Origin: Candidatus Poseidoniaceae archaeon
Lineage (GTDB): Archaea > Thermoplasmatota > Poseidoniia > Poseidoniales > Poseidoniaceae
Reading direction: 5' to 3'
Assembly (NCBI GenBank): GCA_949372645.1
Contig: CASIAP010000007.1
Coordinates: forward strand, 42,692-106,691
Length of the DNA stretch: 64,000 bases
In this document: positions 1-8,447 of the stretch, one piece after another
Position numbering within the stretch: position 1 is the stretch's first letter
Layout: the number at the start of each line of letters is the position of its first letter
Program-made: the position numbers and the translations under genes
Notes under the pieces: model-generated
The model's database searches: none
What the model was told of the DNA's origin: nothing
The model's input: only the letters and a program-made list of their open reading frames with translations

Positions 1-739
1 TTCTTCAGCTTCACCATATCCAAGGTAAGGAATTGGTTTTGATTGGATGCCCCATCGAGGATTCAACGGTAAGACTCCTTCCACGTCTTTCCATAGAATG
101 ACCTTGTCAGCGTTAATCAAATGGGCAATAGAAGTTGCAGTATGGTCACTTCCCCCACGACCAAGCAGTGCCAGTTCACCATCCGAGCCTTCGCCAAACC
201 ATCCAGTAATGACTGGAGTGCCGTAGAGGGCAGACCGATCGAGCTCTTCCATTGAGGCATCAATATCGACAACAGGGGCCCTGTTGATCCCTTTGAGCTT
301 CAATCCGATATCCTCGGCTCCAACAGGATGGGCTGGAATATCAAATTCTTGCAAATGGTGTGCTACAACCAAAGCCGACAAACGTTCTCCTGCTGCAAGT
401 AAACGATTTGTAGCATTCCAGTCATCTGGACTTCGAGACAATTCTTCCAGTGAATGTTCAATGCCTTTCAATACAGCATTGAACAAATCCGCATTATCAC
501 TGTCGATTAATCCTGGTGCGAATCGTAAATGTTGACGGGAAAGGTCGCTTACCAGACGGCTTGCATAACGCGGTTCTTGACTTGCACGCATTAAGCGGTC
601 GGTCGTACCCCACAAGGCGGAAACAACGAGAATGGATTGACCGGGCCAGATGTTCGATCACTTCAGCAATACGATTTAAATCCGAAATATCTCGGAGACA
701 AGACCCTCCGAACTTGTGAACAGTGATGGCATTATTCAT
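1..739 (-). CDS. Aspartokinase, 3'-partial and interrupted by a frameshift
   Basis: Aspartokinase phosphorylates L-aspartate, the first step towards aspartate semialdehyde. The N-terminus reads MNNAITVHKFGGSCLRD with the family KFGGS motif, and about 110 codons from the window edge there is GRGGSDHTATSIA, the kinase substrate/ATP loop, followed by DVEGVLPLNPRWG. The reading frame breaks at about 643-647: upstream reads VIEHLA, downstream reads QSILVVSALWGTTDRL one base later, so one extra C in a CCC run (coding strand) explains it. The downstream frame is then open to the window edge. Its start overlaps the end of the chorismate synthase gene by 8 bases, so it is the last visible gene of the aro cluster. 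Its product supplies the precursor used by the ADH synthase at 3795-4592. Pseudogene or sequencing indel cannot be separated here. Confidence 0.85.
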
Positions 740-1814
740 CAAAAAACCCTCCTCGTAAGGCGAGGTCACAGAGGACCAGTTTGGCCATTGCTTCGACAAC
801 TGAAACTGCACGTGGACCAAGAACAGGGTCGTGACGTCCACCGACAATCAATGGTTCAATCGAACCCGTTGCAAGGTTCAACGTGAGTTGTTCTAAAGCA
901 ATACTCGATGGTGGTTTGAACGCAACTGAAACATGGATCGGAGAACCCGTAGCAAGACCGGCTAGTACACCGTCAGGTTTCTCACCCATCAGTTTTGGAA
1001 GTTCATCTGTCCCACCCCATGCATCATTATGTTCGAACCCAGACATTTCTACAACATCGAACCCTCGTCCAAATGTTACGCCTCGTGCTGCAGGAATCGC
1101 CATCATAGCACGTGCTAGAGCAGGTTCAAGCCCATCAAACCAAGGTTCGCCTAATCCAAGAGGTACGCCAGTGATACAGAGGTCGACACGGCTTCCAATC
1201 GAATTCCGCGACATTCTGTGTTGTTCCACAGTTTCAACCATTGCCAGGGCGGCAACAGGGTCTCTACATCTCATTTCTTGGCAGGCTTCACTTTCCCACC
1301 TTGGAGGGCAGAGTTTCATAGATTGTGCTTTGACTTGCCCAATTGCTCCAACATGGGCCTCGCATTCGATGCCGACTTTGTTGAGGAGAGGCGAAAGAAC
1401 GGCCGCAGCAGCCACTAAAGCAGCGGTTAAGCGAGCACTCGAACTCCCTCCGCCGCGAAGATCAGCCTCACCGTTGGTTCGCTTATGCATCACCATGTCT
1501 TGGTGACCAGGGCGTGGATGGTCAGGTAAGAAGCTGTAATCGCGAGATTTGGCGTCTGTGTTGGCGATTGAAATCTCAATATCTTCACCAGTCGTACAAC
1601 CATCGGTTACGCCAGTTCGAATTTCCACATGATCGGGCTCCTTACGCTTACTTGCGTATCGCCCACCGGGGCGTCGTGAAGCCATCGCTTCCTCAATGGC
1701 CGGATAATCAAGTTCAATTCCAGCGGGTACACCCTTGAGTATTGCACCCACTCGAGGTCCATGACTTGTCCCAAAAAGGGTGAGTCGGATACGTTCTCCG
1801 AGGTGCATATGCAT
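732..1814 (-). CDS. aroC: Chorismate synthase
   Basis: Converts 5-enolpyruvylshikimate-3-phosphate to chorismate using reduced FMN, the last step of the shikimate pathway. Family motifs are FGTSHGPRVG at the N-terminus (usual form FGESHG), RPGGRYASKRKEPD, DHPRPGHQD and a GGGSSSARLTAA stretch. I place the start at the ATG at 1814 because MHMHLGERIRLTLFG aligns with the usual N-terminus; a GTG at 1862 overlapping the shikimate kinase stop (GTGA) would add 16 residues, so translational coupling from there is possible. Length is about 360 residues, normal for the family. It lies between shikimate kinase and aspartokinase on the same strand. Confidence 0.95.
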   Translation of the reverse strand: MHMHLGERIRLTLFGTSHGPRVGAILKGVPAGIELDYPAIEEAMASRRPGGRYASKRKEPDHVEIRTGVTDGCTTGEDIEISIANTDAKSRDYSFLPDHPRPGHQDMVMHKRTNGEADLRGGGSSSARLTAALVAAAAVLSPLLNKVGIECEAHVGAIGQVKAQSMKLCPPRWESEACQEMRCRDPVAALAMVETVEQHRMSRNSIGSRVDLCITGVPLGLGEPWFDGLEPALARAMMAIPAARGVTFGRGFDVVEMSGFEHNDAWGGTDELPKLMGEKPDGVLAGLATGSPIHVSVAFKPPSSIALEQLTLNLATGSIEPLIVGGRHDPVLGPRAVSVVEAMAKLVLCDLALRGGFFDE

Positions 1815-1858
1815 TGGATTCAGTTTCACGAACCACCCACACTTCAAGAAGGTGTGTC

Positions 1859-2752
1859 TCACGAAGTTTCTTCTCTATCGATGCTTAAGAAGGATGTTTC
1901 AATCACTTTGACCACATCTTTGTTGGATTCAAACAATTTCCGTAGCCGATCACAACTTGGTGTACTGACTCTCGGTGCAATCACAATGATGGCATTTCCA
2001 GAACCACTCATGCCCGCTGCTCGTGCGCCATTGAGCATTGCATCGTTAGTAATCTTTCGACCTTGAACATCGTTCATGACTGCAACAGTACCTCGTCCAT
2101 TCCAAGTTAAGGCAACTAATTCATTCATTTCTTGTAATGCGTCAAGTGAATTTTGAAAGGCACTACGGTGCGGAATGAAATCTTCAAGTTTCGGGCGCTT
2201 CGTTCGTTCATTGCGACACACAATCATGACCAGCCAGTGCTCCATATTGGGCCCGTCACCTTCAAACAATATCCCTTCAGCTATACTGTTGGCTCGTGGA
2301 TCGATAAGTTTCCATCCAGGGGTAAGGCAAGCCCATGCATCATCAATAGAGCCAGTGATTGAGACTTCTGCATCGAGTTGAGCTTGTGCAGCCATTGCGA
2401 CATATTCCTCATCGGTCACTTCGGATTTCGTTGCGTCTGCAAGCGCCCTAAGTGCCCCTATGGAGGTTGCTGCACTTGATTTCAAACCTTGACGCGGAGG
2501 GATTTGACTTATGACAGCCCAGTGCAAATCTTCTTTTCCCATATCATTTGGAAGCTTGAATCCACCTGCAAGCCAAGCATCAATAATTGCTGGAAGTAAT
2601 CCGTCTGGATCATCGAGATCACGTTTGCTCGGTCGGTCAAGTAAACGAACTGCTAAGGGCAAGTCAAGGCCAATACTTGCTCCATATCCAAGACCTGCTG
2701 CATGAAGTAAACTGCAACCGCCGTTAGCGCTTCCAGAACCTAACACCGCCAT
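1859..2752 (-). CDS. Archaeal shikimate kinase (GHMP kinase family)
   Basis: Phosphorylates shikimate with ATP. It belongs to the GHMP superfamily used by archaea, not to the bacterial P-loop AroK family. Evidence is the N-terminus MAVLGSGSANGGCSLLHAAG, the glycine/serine ATP-binding loop RQGLKSSAATSIGALRAL, and the C-terminal GARAAGMSGSGNAIIVIAP, the third GHMP motif. The start at 2752 is preceded by GAGATGATT and sits 4 bases after the dehydroquinate synthase stop; an in-frame upstream start at 2794 would overlap that gene. Length is 297 residues. The stop overlaps the alternative GTG of aroC. Confidence 0.93.
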   Translation of the reverse strand: MAVLGSGSANGGCSLLHAAGLGYGASIGLDLPLAVRLLDRPSKRDLDDPDGLLPAIIDAWLAGGFKLPNDMGKEDLHWAVISQIPPRQGLKSSAATSIGALRALADATKSEVTDEEYVAMAAQAQLDAEVSITGSIDDAWACLTPGWKLIDPRANSIAEGILFEGDGPNMEHWLVMIVCRNERTKRPKLEDFIPHRSAFQNSLDALQEMNELVALTWNGRGTVAVMNDVQGRKITNDAMLNGARAAGMSGSGNAIIVIAPRVSTPSCDRLRKLFESNKDVVKVIETSFLSIDREETS

Positions 2753-2756
2753 TGAA

Positions 2757-3785
2757 TCATCTCTCAGTAACTGTACTTGAGATTGAAGCACCAATGTGCC
2801 TCGCCCCTATGTCGCACCAGCCAAGAACAATTTCGCCTTCTTTCAATGCAGTTATTGATTTGGTTTTATTGTCAAGGCCCACGACTCGTACTGTCTCCGC
2901 TTGTTGCAAGAACATACTTCCTTCTTTATCATTTTCATCAACCCATTTTATCAAAATCATCGGGCGGGTTTCAATTTTGAGTCTACCAATCGTTGCACTA
3001 CGAAGTAATCCATCGGTATTCGTCAAGAGAATTTCATCACCAGCATGAAGTTCAGAGAGATATTTCGTATTGCCGCTTGCCATGCGAACGTAAGCATGCG
3101 GGGGGCCGGCATTGACGCGGAAAGGGCGCGTAGGTACAAATTCCGATTCAACCGTTTCACCATGAACGAAGAGAAAACTTGAGGCACTCGAGCCGAGCAA
3201 AAGCCCTTCCCCATGATCGAGTAAACAAGTCATATCGATACAATACCGTTCAGCAGTACCGCCTGGTTTTACCGATGTAATGGTGAGTTCTCCCATGCCG
3301 ATTTTCCCCGAAAAAGGAATCGAGTCATTCGACTCAGAATGTTTTGACTCTAAGCGTTGAGATTTGACGATCAAGGCAGCTTCGGTCATGGCAGTTGAAG
3401 ATTTTACCACTAACGCCTCTACACCTCTTTGTAATGCAAAACCAGCTCCTTGTGCTTGGTCTGGAGTTGAAATTACGGCAGCGATTTTTGTTGGAGTACC
3501 TTCACAGGCTGCTAAGAGGTTTTCAATCGGGATCATCGACCAGTCTGCGAATTCAAGAACCAACCACTCGACACTTCCCACCAAAGAACGGGCATAGTCT
3601 TGCGATGCATCACCTTCCAGAGTGACCAAACCACCGACGAGTTGATGACCGCACATCAAACGATTACCATCACTGTAAAAGTTCGTCTGCGAGTCAGTGG
3701 ATTTGGAGGAAAGGATACGGTCTGCACCATCAACTAACACGTCTTCTAATTCTATAGAATGCCGCTCATCAATCCAAACTTCCAT
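2757..3785 (-). CDS. 3-dehydroquinate synthase II (archaeal type, AroB')
   Basis: Catalyses the NAD-dependent oxidative deamination and cyclisation of 2-amino-3,7-dideoxy-D-threo-hept-6-ulosonate to 3-dehydroquinate, replacing the bacterial AroB. The C-terminal half carries the conserved blocks SVKPGGTAERYCID, DHGEGLLLGSS and PTRPFRVNAGPPHAYV, typical of DHQS II. Length is 342 residues, normal for the family. The ATG at 3785 follows a GAGGTATCAGC ribosome site, 9 bases downstream of the ADH synthase stop. Together with that gene it shows that this organism uses the aspartate-semialdehyde route to aromatic amino acids. Confidence 0.94.
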   Translation of the reverse strand: MEVWIDERHSIELEDVLVDGADRILSSKSTDSQTNFYSDGNRLMCGHQLVGGLVTLEGDASQDYARSLVGSVEWLVLEFADWSMIPIENLLAACEGTPTKIAAVISTPDQAQGAGFALQRGVEALVVKSSTAMTEAALIVKSQRLESKHSESNDSIPFSGKIGMGELTITSVKPGGTAERYCIDMTCLLDHGEGLLLGSSASSFLFVHGETVESEFVPTRPFRVNAGPPHAYVRMASGNTKYLSELHAGDEILLTNTDGLLRSATIGRLKIETRPMILIKWVDENDKEGSMFLQQAETVRVVGLDNKTKSITALKEGEIVLGWCDIGARHIGASISSTVTER

Positions 3786-3794
3786 GCTGATACC

Positions 3795-4592
3795 TCAAAG
3801 TCCGCAGATGTCGATTGCTTCTTCGACAGTTGAATCTTGGTGAACCAGCATCATCAATGCTTTGGCAATTGCTTCAACGTTTGGATGTTCAAAAACTTGC
3901 CGTCCCATGCATACACCCGAGGCGCCAGCATCAAGCGCATCCCGTACCATCGTCAACATTGCTTTCGAATCGCCAGTAGAAGGACCTCCAGCCACCAGTA
4001 CCGGTATCGGCACGGCGGAAGTAATTTTTTTGAAACTTTCTTTGTTGCCGGTCCATGTCGTCTTCGCTGCATCACAGCCTAACTCAAATGCGAGTCGAAC
4101 CGCATGTGCGTTCGCGTTTGTATCATCGCCTTCGATGATCGAAAGGTGTTTGCCACGAGCATATACCATTCCGAACATCGGCAAGTTGTGGTGAAGGGCC
4201 GCTCGACTCATTTGACCCATACGTTCAATCATTACAGCTTCATTTGGACTCCCCATATTGACTTGGCAAGATACTCCAAGGCCACCGCGAGGGAGCACTT
4301 CATCGGCATTGCCGACTAAGACTTTGTTCGAACTGTCAGGCCCTGCATGTCGTGTTGAGACTGAGAAATGAACAACCATATCGGTTGAAGAGTCTTGGCA
4401 AAGGTGGTTATAGTGACTCACCAACCCCTTTTGCGCAACAATTGCATCAACTCCAGCACGAACAAGAGAACGTATGACATGCTCTGTGTCAACAAGGCCA
4501 TCAAGAGGATAATCAGATGCGCCGTGGTCAATTGGAATCCAAACGCCTCGTCCATTTGGAAGCAATGAGCCCAAACGCGCTGCCTTGTCCAT
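3795..4592 (-). CDS. 2-amino-3,7-dideoxy-D-threo-hept-6-ulosonate (ADH) synthase (AroA')
   Basis: Class I aldolase-like TIM barrel of 265 residues. In methanogen-type pathways it condenses L-aspartate semialdehyde with 6-deoxy-5-ketofructose-1-phosphate. Visible markers are WIPIDHGASDYPLDGL near the N-terminus (family PMDHG-type motif), AAKTTWTG around the Schiff-base lysine region, VPIPVLVAGGPS, and DAGASGVCMGRQVF at the phosphate-binding end. The family includes fructose-bisphosphate aldolases, but the adjacent DHQS II gene makes the ADH synthase role much more likely. It is followed on the same strand by the other aro genes. Confidence 0.92.
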   Translation of the reverse strand: MDKAARLGSLLPNGRGVWIPIDHGASDYPLDGLVDTEHVIRSLVRAGVDAIVAQKGLVSHYNHLCQDSSTDMVVHFSVSTRHAGPDSSNKVLVGNADEVLPRGGLGVSCQVNMGSPNEAVMIERMGQMSRAALHHNLPMFGMVYARGKHLSIIEGDDTNANAHAVRLAFELGCDAAKTTWTGNKESFKKITSAVPIPVLVAGGPSTGDSKAMLTMVRDALDAGASGVCMGRQVFEHPNVEAIAKALMMLVHQDSTVEEAIDICGL

Positions 4593-4633
4593 GGTTCGCC
4601 CAAAACTCGCTTGTTCTCAAGGTTTTGCACGCC

Positions 4634-5296
4634 TTATACACTCTCAATCTGTTCACTTGACCATTTCATCATGGCTAATTCAGCTCGATTGAGATGTTCT
4701 TGTAGGGTCGAACGGGGAATTTTCATCAATTCAGAGAGTTCTCGTAATTTTATTTGTTTGGGGTGATCGTAGTATCCCGATCTAGCAGCTACTTTGACAC
4801 ATTCAATTTGGCGTTCGGTGAGGATTCCCTCGATGAGGCTGTTATTATCTTCCATTTCCACAACTTTGACTACATCGGGGGGGAGTAATTCTCGACAGGT
4901 TTTCAAGAATTGTGAAATCCCTGACGGTACACCTCGGACGGTGATATTTATTCCTTCTCCGCCATAGGTATATGGCGGGAGGATGTGGATGTTAGAAAAA
5001 CGGATTGCTGCAATTGAAAGTGGATGTGAATTCCAAACGACGAGATATCCTGATTGACCACCATCAAGTTCGGATTCAACTGTCAAAAAAGGGACGTGGT
5101 TCAAATCTTGAGGACCTTTACCTTCACAGAAGTGTGGGAGAATTAACTGACGAATACCTTTTTCGCCTATGTCAAGATGTCCGACCACTTCTAAAGAATG
5201 TGCAATTTTAGCAATAGGAGCGTATTCTGACCTCACAACTGTCTCAGCAGTCCACCTAAGATGAATTTCACGCACAATCACTCCACCGCCTAACAT
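4634..5296 (-). CDS. Bacterioopsin-activator-type HTH transcriptional regulator (HTH_10)
   Basis: 220-residue protein. Residues 160-210 form an HTH_10/Bat-like domain (LTERQIECVKVAARSGYYD then KLRELSELMKIPRSTLQEHL), as in haloarchaeal and Thermoplasmata regulators. The N-terminal 150 residues form a mixed alpha/beta ligand or interaction domain with no motif I can name. It is the first gene of the minus-strand aro cluster, 41 bases before ADH synthase, so control of aromatic amino acid synthesis is plausible but inferred. A TATA-like tract (about 5297-5307) lies directly before the ATG, so a GTG at 5275 or 5281 with a leaderless transcript is possible. Confidence 0.85.
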   Translation of the reverse strand: MLGGGVIVREIHLRWTAETVVRSEYAPIAKIAHSLEVVGHLDIGEKGIRQLILPHFCEGKGPQDLNHVPFLTVESELDGGQSGYLVVWNSHPLSIAAIRFSNIHILPPYTYGGEGINITVRGVPSGISQFLKTCRELLPPDVVKVVEMEDNNSLIEGILTERQIECVKVAARSGYYDHPKQIKLRELSELMKIPRSTLQEHLNRAELAMMKWSSEQIESV

Positions 5297-5334
5297 GATA
5301 TAAAATATCAGTCAGTCTACATCATTTGCATAAT

Positions 5335-5374
5335 ACTCGGCTTTTTTGGTAAAAATCATCTAAAGAAGCCGAGT
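5335..5374. promoter_or_regulatory. Inverted repeat in divergent promoter region
   Basis: The 125-base gap between the minus-strand HTH regulator and the plus-strand membrane protein contains a perfect 9-base inverted repeat: ACTCGGCTT at 5335-5343 and AAGCCGAGT at 5366-5374, separated by 22 bases. The position suggests an operator for the neighbouring regulator or a small hairpin. An AT-rich TATA-like tract lies at 5297-5310. The function is inferred from position and symmetry only. Confidence 0.5.
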
Positions 5375-5421
5375 CTATTCCAACCGATGCTACCAAAGGC
5401 TAGCACCTCTTGCGAGTTCTA

Positions 5422-6678
5422 ATGGCCACTCCGGAGACAGCGCAAATAGTAACTTGGGTGATTACAATTCTCCTCGCTGGGGGCTTTATCCTGGGAGTAT
5501 GGAGAATTCTTACTCGACAAGACGTGACTGTATCTGCCCGACAAGGCATGAGTCCAGAAGGCCTTCGATATGGTTCTGGGGCTCCTGGTTTCGGGACTGC
5601 TAAGAACGAAATTGATCGTAAATTAGCAATTGTAGCAACTCGTCGTCGGCGCCAAGAGACAATTGCAAGCCACCTCGCCATTGAAAATACTGAGCGCCAA
5701 GCCAAAGAACAGCTCGCTCAAGCTCGTGCTCGTCAAGAGGTTGAGCATCAGCAGATGTTAGCAGATGCCCGAGAAACAGCACTTGAAGAGGCTCGTTTGG
5801 CATCGGAAGCGGCGCAAAAAGTCCGCGAACAAGAAGATGAAGCCCGCCGTCGAGAAGAAGAAGAGGCCCGCCTCTCAGCTGAACGCGAAAATCAACGACA
5901 GGCTGACTTTTTGGCTGCTGAAGAAGCACGTCTTGCAGAAATTTCAGCTGCCCAACAGCAACAAGTGTCCTCAACGAATGCTAATTCGAAGGCTATTAAG
6001 GAACTCCAAGCACGTTTGGAACGAGAAGGTGCTAAATCTTCAGACGTTCAAGTTTCATTGATGTGGAACAATTACAACGACCTTGATTTGCATATTGTAT
6101 GCCCATCTGGTGAACGTCTTCACGGTGGAAACAAAACTTCAGCCTGTGGCGGAATTCTTGATGTGGATGCGAATGTTCGAGCAGAAACCCGCAAGCCTGT
6201 CGAGAATGTCTTTTGGCCAGAGGGAACAGCCCCAGGTGGACAATACCACGTCTATGTGCATTATTACAAAAAGCATAACAAGCGCCGTTCCAAAGATCCA
6301 ACGAGTTTCCAGATTATGGTGAACAGTGGTGGGGAAATGACCGAATACACTGCTGAACTTAGCAAAGGTGATCCGATCATGCAAGTATGTTCCTTTAGTG
6401 TTTCATCGAAATCAGAACGAGCAAGTGTAAAACGTGAACTTGAATTGGAACTTGAATCACTCAAGAACAAGTTTACAGACGCAGATGCTGATGGTAGTGC
6501 GCAACTTTCGGTTGAAGAACTGGCAAAGGCTACTGGAATGTCTATCGAAGAAGCTGAAGTCATTCACAAGAAGGCCGACAAAGACGGCGATGGATCTGTT
6601 TCACTTGATGAATACCTCTCCGCCTCTGACGTCCCTAGTGCTCCTGATTTAGAATCACTGAGCAATGACGATGCCTGA
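5422..6678 (+). CDS. Membrane-anchored protein with coiled coil, YfaP/DUF2135-like domain and two EF-hands
   Basis: 418 residues from the ATG at 5422 (a TTG four codons earlier is less likely). Order: one transmembrane segment (about residues 7-28, IVTWVITILLAGGFILGVW); a long charged coiled coil rich in Glu, Ala, Arg and Gln (about 75-215); a beta domain with VSLMWNNYNDLDLHIVCPSG and GGILDVDAN and a later PGGQYHVYVHYY, resembling YfaP/DUF2135 domains; and two canonical EF-hand loops at 353-364 (DADADGSAQLSV) and 386-397 (DKDGDGSVSLDE). It probably senses or binds calcium at the membrane, with the C-terminus on one side and a short N-terminal tail on the other. Its partner and exact role are unknown. 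Confidence 0.82.
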   Translation: MATPETAQIVTWVITILLAGGFILGVWRILTRQDVTVSARQGMSPEGLRYGSGAPGFGTAKNEIDRKLAIVATRRRRQETIASHLAIENTERQAKEQLAQARARQEVEHQQMLADARETALEEARLASEAAQKVREQEDEARRREEEEARLSAERENQRQADFLAAEEARLAEISAAQQQQVSSTNANSKAIKELQARLEREGAKSSDVQVSLMWNNYNDLDLHIVCPSGERLHGGNKTSACGGILDVDANVRAETRKPVENVFWPEGTAPGGQYHVYVHYYKKHNKRRSKDPTSFQIMVNSGGEMTEYTAELSKGDPIMQVCSFSVSSKSERASVKRELELELESLKNKFTDADADGSAQLSVEELAKATGMSIEEAEVIHKKADKDGDGSVSLDEYLSASDVPSAPDLESLSNDDA

Positions 6679-6767
6679 TGGCGTCACACGGTTTTGATTG
6701 AACGCTGTAAAGTGAATGTAGTCATCGACTTTCCATTCGATGGTAGTGAAGTGATTCTCTTGCTTCT

Positions 6768-7880
6768 TCAAGAGAGAATGTCTTCAAGATGATTCCCCTC
6801 ACACGCCTTGCGAATTGAACGAGCAATACGACGACCTGTCGACATACGTTGTTCGTTAATGTCAGAGTATGGTGAGCCTCCAACGAAGGGGTTTGAGCCT
6901 GCAACAATTCGTGCGCTTATTTCAAACACTTTGAATTCGAGTGCATCGGTGACAATAGTTTCGAGGCAGAAAGGTCCGATCATTCCACGGCTTCCTTCTT
7001 CCAATTCAAAAGATTCAGCCACAGTACCTTCTGCCATCTCAAAAGCCCTTGGGAGTAGAGATTCACGGATGACGACCGGCTGGTTGCCTGTGACGACGAA
7101 AGAAGGTTCAACTCCCATTTCACGTAAGTCACGGAGCGATCCTAATTTGTAGAATTCATCGACATTTGACTCGTCTCTTCGGTCCATTGAAAGTAATTCC
7201 AGTCGGCCAAGATTCTTTCCAGCATGCGAGCCTTTACCACGGACTTGGAATCCATCAGTAGCTGTAGGGTCAAAGAAAAAGTGAAGGTAATATCGGCATC
7301 CAAGGACGTATTCTTGAATTGTAAATTCTTCTTCAATATCGACATTTCTTCTGAAATCACGGTAATTTCGAGCGATGAAATAACCTCTGCCACCTTTTGC
7401 TCCCGCATACTTCACAATAACTGGACCTTCAATATCATGAGGGTCTTCGAGAACTTTCGGCATTGTACAGCCACCGGCTTCCAGCCACCGACGTTGCCGT
7501 TCTCGGCTACTTTCCCAATGGAGAATTCCACGGTTTCCAAAAGTTGGAACTTGGAGTTCTCGGTAATTTGAAGAACCAAGATATTCAACTAAAGACCCGT
7601 GAGGGATAATCACTACATTTCTCTCTCGGAACCATTCAGCATGGTCCAGCATTTCACGATAATTTTCGAGCATCAACCACTCATCGGGTTCAGCACCTGG
7701 GAAGGCTTTGTAGAAACGTCGTCGGTTTTCACCCACTGCAATTCCCAGTGTGCGAAAACCTTCAACACGAGCACCGTGCAGTATTTGTAAAGAGGAATGT
7801 GAGGCAACAACACCAATGGTAATGTTGTCTCGGTCGTAGTTGGCGAGCCACCCCGCCAGTGTATCTGAATCTACGCCCAT
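6768..7880 (-). CDS. purP: Formate-dependent FAICAR synthetase PurP
   Basis: ATP-grasp enzyme of 370 residues that makes 5-formaminoimidazole-4-carboxamide ribotide from AICAR, formate and ATP in archaeal purine synthesis. The N-terminal domain reads VVASHSSLQILHGARVEGF, the nucleotide-binding region contains GPVIVKYAGAKGGRGYFIA, and the C-terminal domain has EGSRGMIGPFCLET and SARIVAGSNPFVGGSPYSD, all PurP hallmarks. The start ATG at 7880 is followed by GVDSDTLAGWLANYD. It is transcribed away from the small membrane protein and TDO genes and converges with the EF-hand protein across an 89-base gap. Confidence 0.95.
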   Translation of the reverse strand: MGVDSDTLAGWLANYDRDNITIGVVASHSSLQILHGARVEGFRTLGIAVGENRRRFYKAFPGAEPDEWLMLENYREMLDHAEWFRERNVVIIPHGSLVEYLGSSNYRELQVPTFGNRGILHWESSRERQRRWLEAGGCTMPKVLEDPHDIEGPVIVKYAGAKGGRGYFIARNYRDFRRNVDIEEEFTIQEYVLGCRYYLHFFFDPTATDGFQVRGKGSHAGKNLGRLELLSMDRRDESNVDEFYKLGSLRDLREMGVEPSFVVTGNQPVVIRESLLPRAFEMAEGTVAESFELEEGSRGMIGPFCLETIVTDALEFKVFEISARIVAGSNPFVGGSPYSDINEQRMSTGRRIARSIRKACEGNHLEDILS

Positions 7881-7921
7881 GTCGAGGGGTTCAGTATTTG
7901 CGATATGAGTGTTATGATTGG

Positions 7922-7943
7922 AAAATCTTACTGTGAAGATTTT
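7922..7943. promoter_or_regulatory. Perfect inverted repeat upstream of purP and the DUF3147-like gene
   Basis: AAAATCTT (7922-7929) and AAGATTTT (7936-7943) form perfect 8-base arms around a 6-base loop, followed by two more T. It lies in the 148-base gap between the divergent purP and small membrane protein genes. It could be an operator or a short hairpin. The rest of the gap shows no gene. Confidence 0.45.
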
Positions 7944-8028
7944 TTGGCACTTTTACCTCCTCTCAGTTTCAGAGCAAAACCTATGTTTACGCCACAACAA
8001 CGACAAACCCTCCGCTCAAACACATCTC

Positions 8029-8379
8029 ATGGCATTGCTACAACTTGCTGTTCGTCTCCTTCTCTCTGGTGGATTGATTGTTGGTGCGAGTGAAATTGCA
8101 AAGAAGAACGATGTCTTTGGGGCTTTTCTTGCTTCTTTACCCTTAATCTCCATCTTTGCAATGGTTTGGTTATACAATGATACGGGAGATACTGAACAGA
8201 TTGCAACCTTTAGTAAGGACATTTTTTGGTTAGTTATCCCTTCACTCGTGCTCTTTCTCGCTTTACCTTTTTTCCTTCAAAAAGGAATGGAATTTTGGCC
8301 TGCACTCGGAACCTCAGTTCTCCTCACTATTCTTGCCTATGGCATCGGTCTGAAAATCGCAAGTGGCTCACCTTCTTGA
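8029..8379 (+). CDS. Small integral membrane protein, DUF3147-like
   Basis: 116 residues from the ATG at 8029 (MALLQLAVRLLLSGG). Four hydrophobic segments are visible: LLQLAVRLLLSGGLIVGAS, FLASLPLISIFAMVWLYN, IFWLVIPSLVLFLALPFF and LGTSVLLTILAYGIGLKIA. The motif ASLPLISIFAMVWLY in the second helix resembles DUF3147 proteins. The upstream extension to 7918 is in frame but unlike the family. No function is known. It lies 68 bases before TDO on the same strand and may share its transcript. Confidence 0.75.
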   Translation: MALLQLAVRLLLSGGLIVGASEIAKKNDVFGAFLASLPLISIFAMVWLYNDTGDTEQIATFSKDIFWLVIPSLVLFLALPFFLQKGMEFWPALGTSVLLTILAYGIGLKIASGSPS

Positions 8380-8447
8380 GACCAAGTCCAAACAAATCGC
8401 TCTTAGAATGAGTGAAGAGTTCAAGGGCTTGACCACTATCCAAAACC

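Noticed and set aside
883..1506. 207-residue plus-strand frame over chorismate synthase
   Set aside because: It is the antisense of a motif-rich aroC gene and shows no domain.
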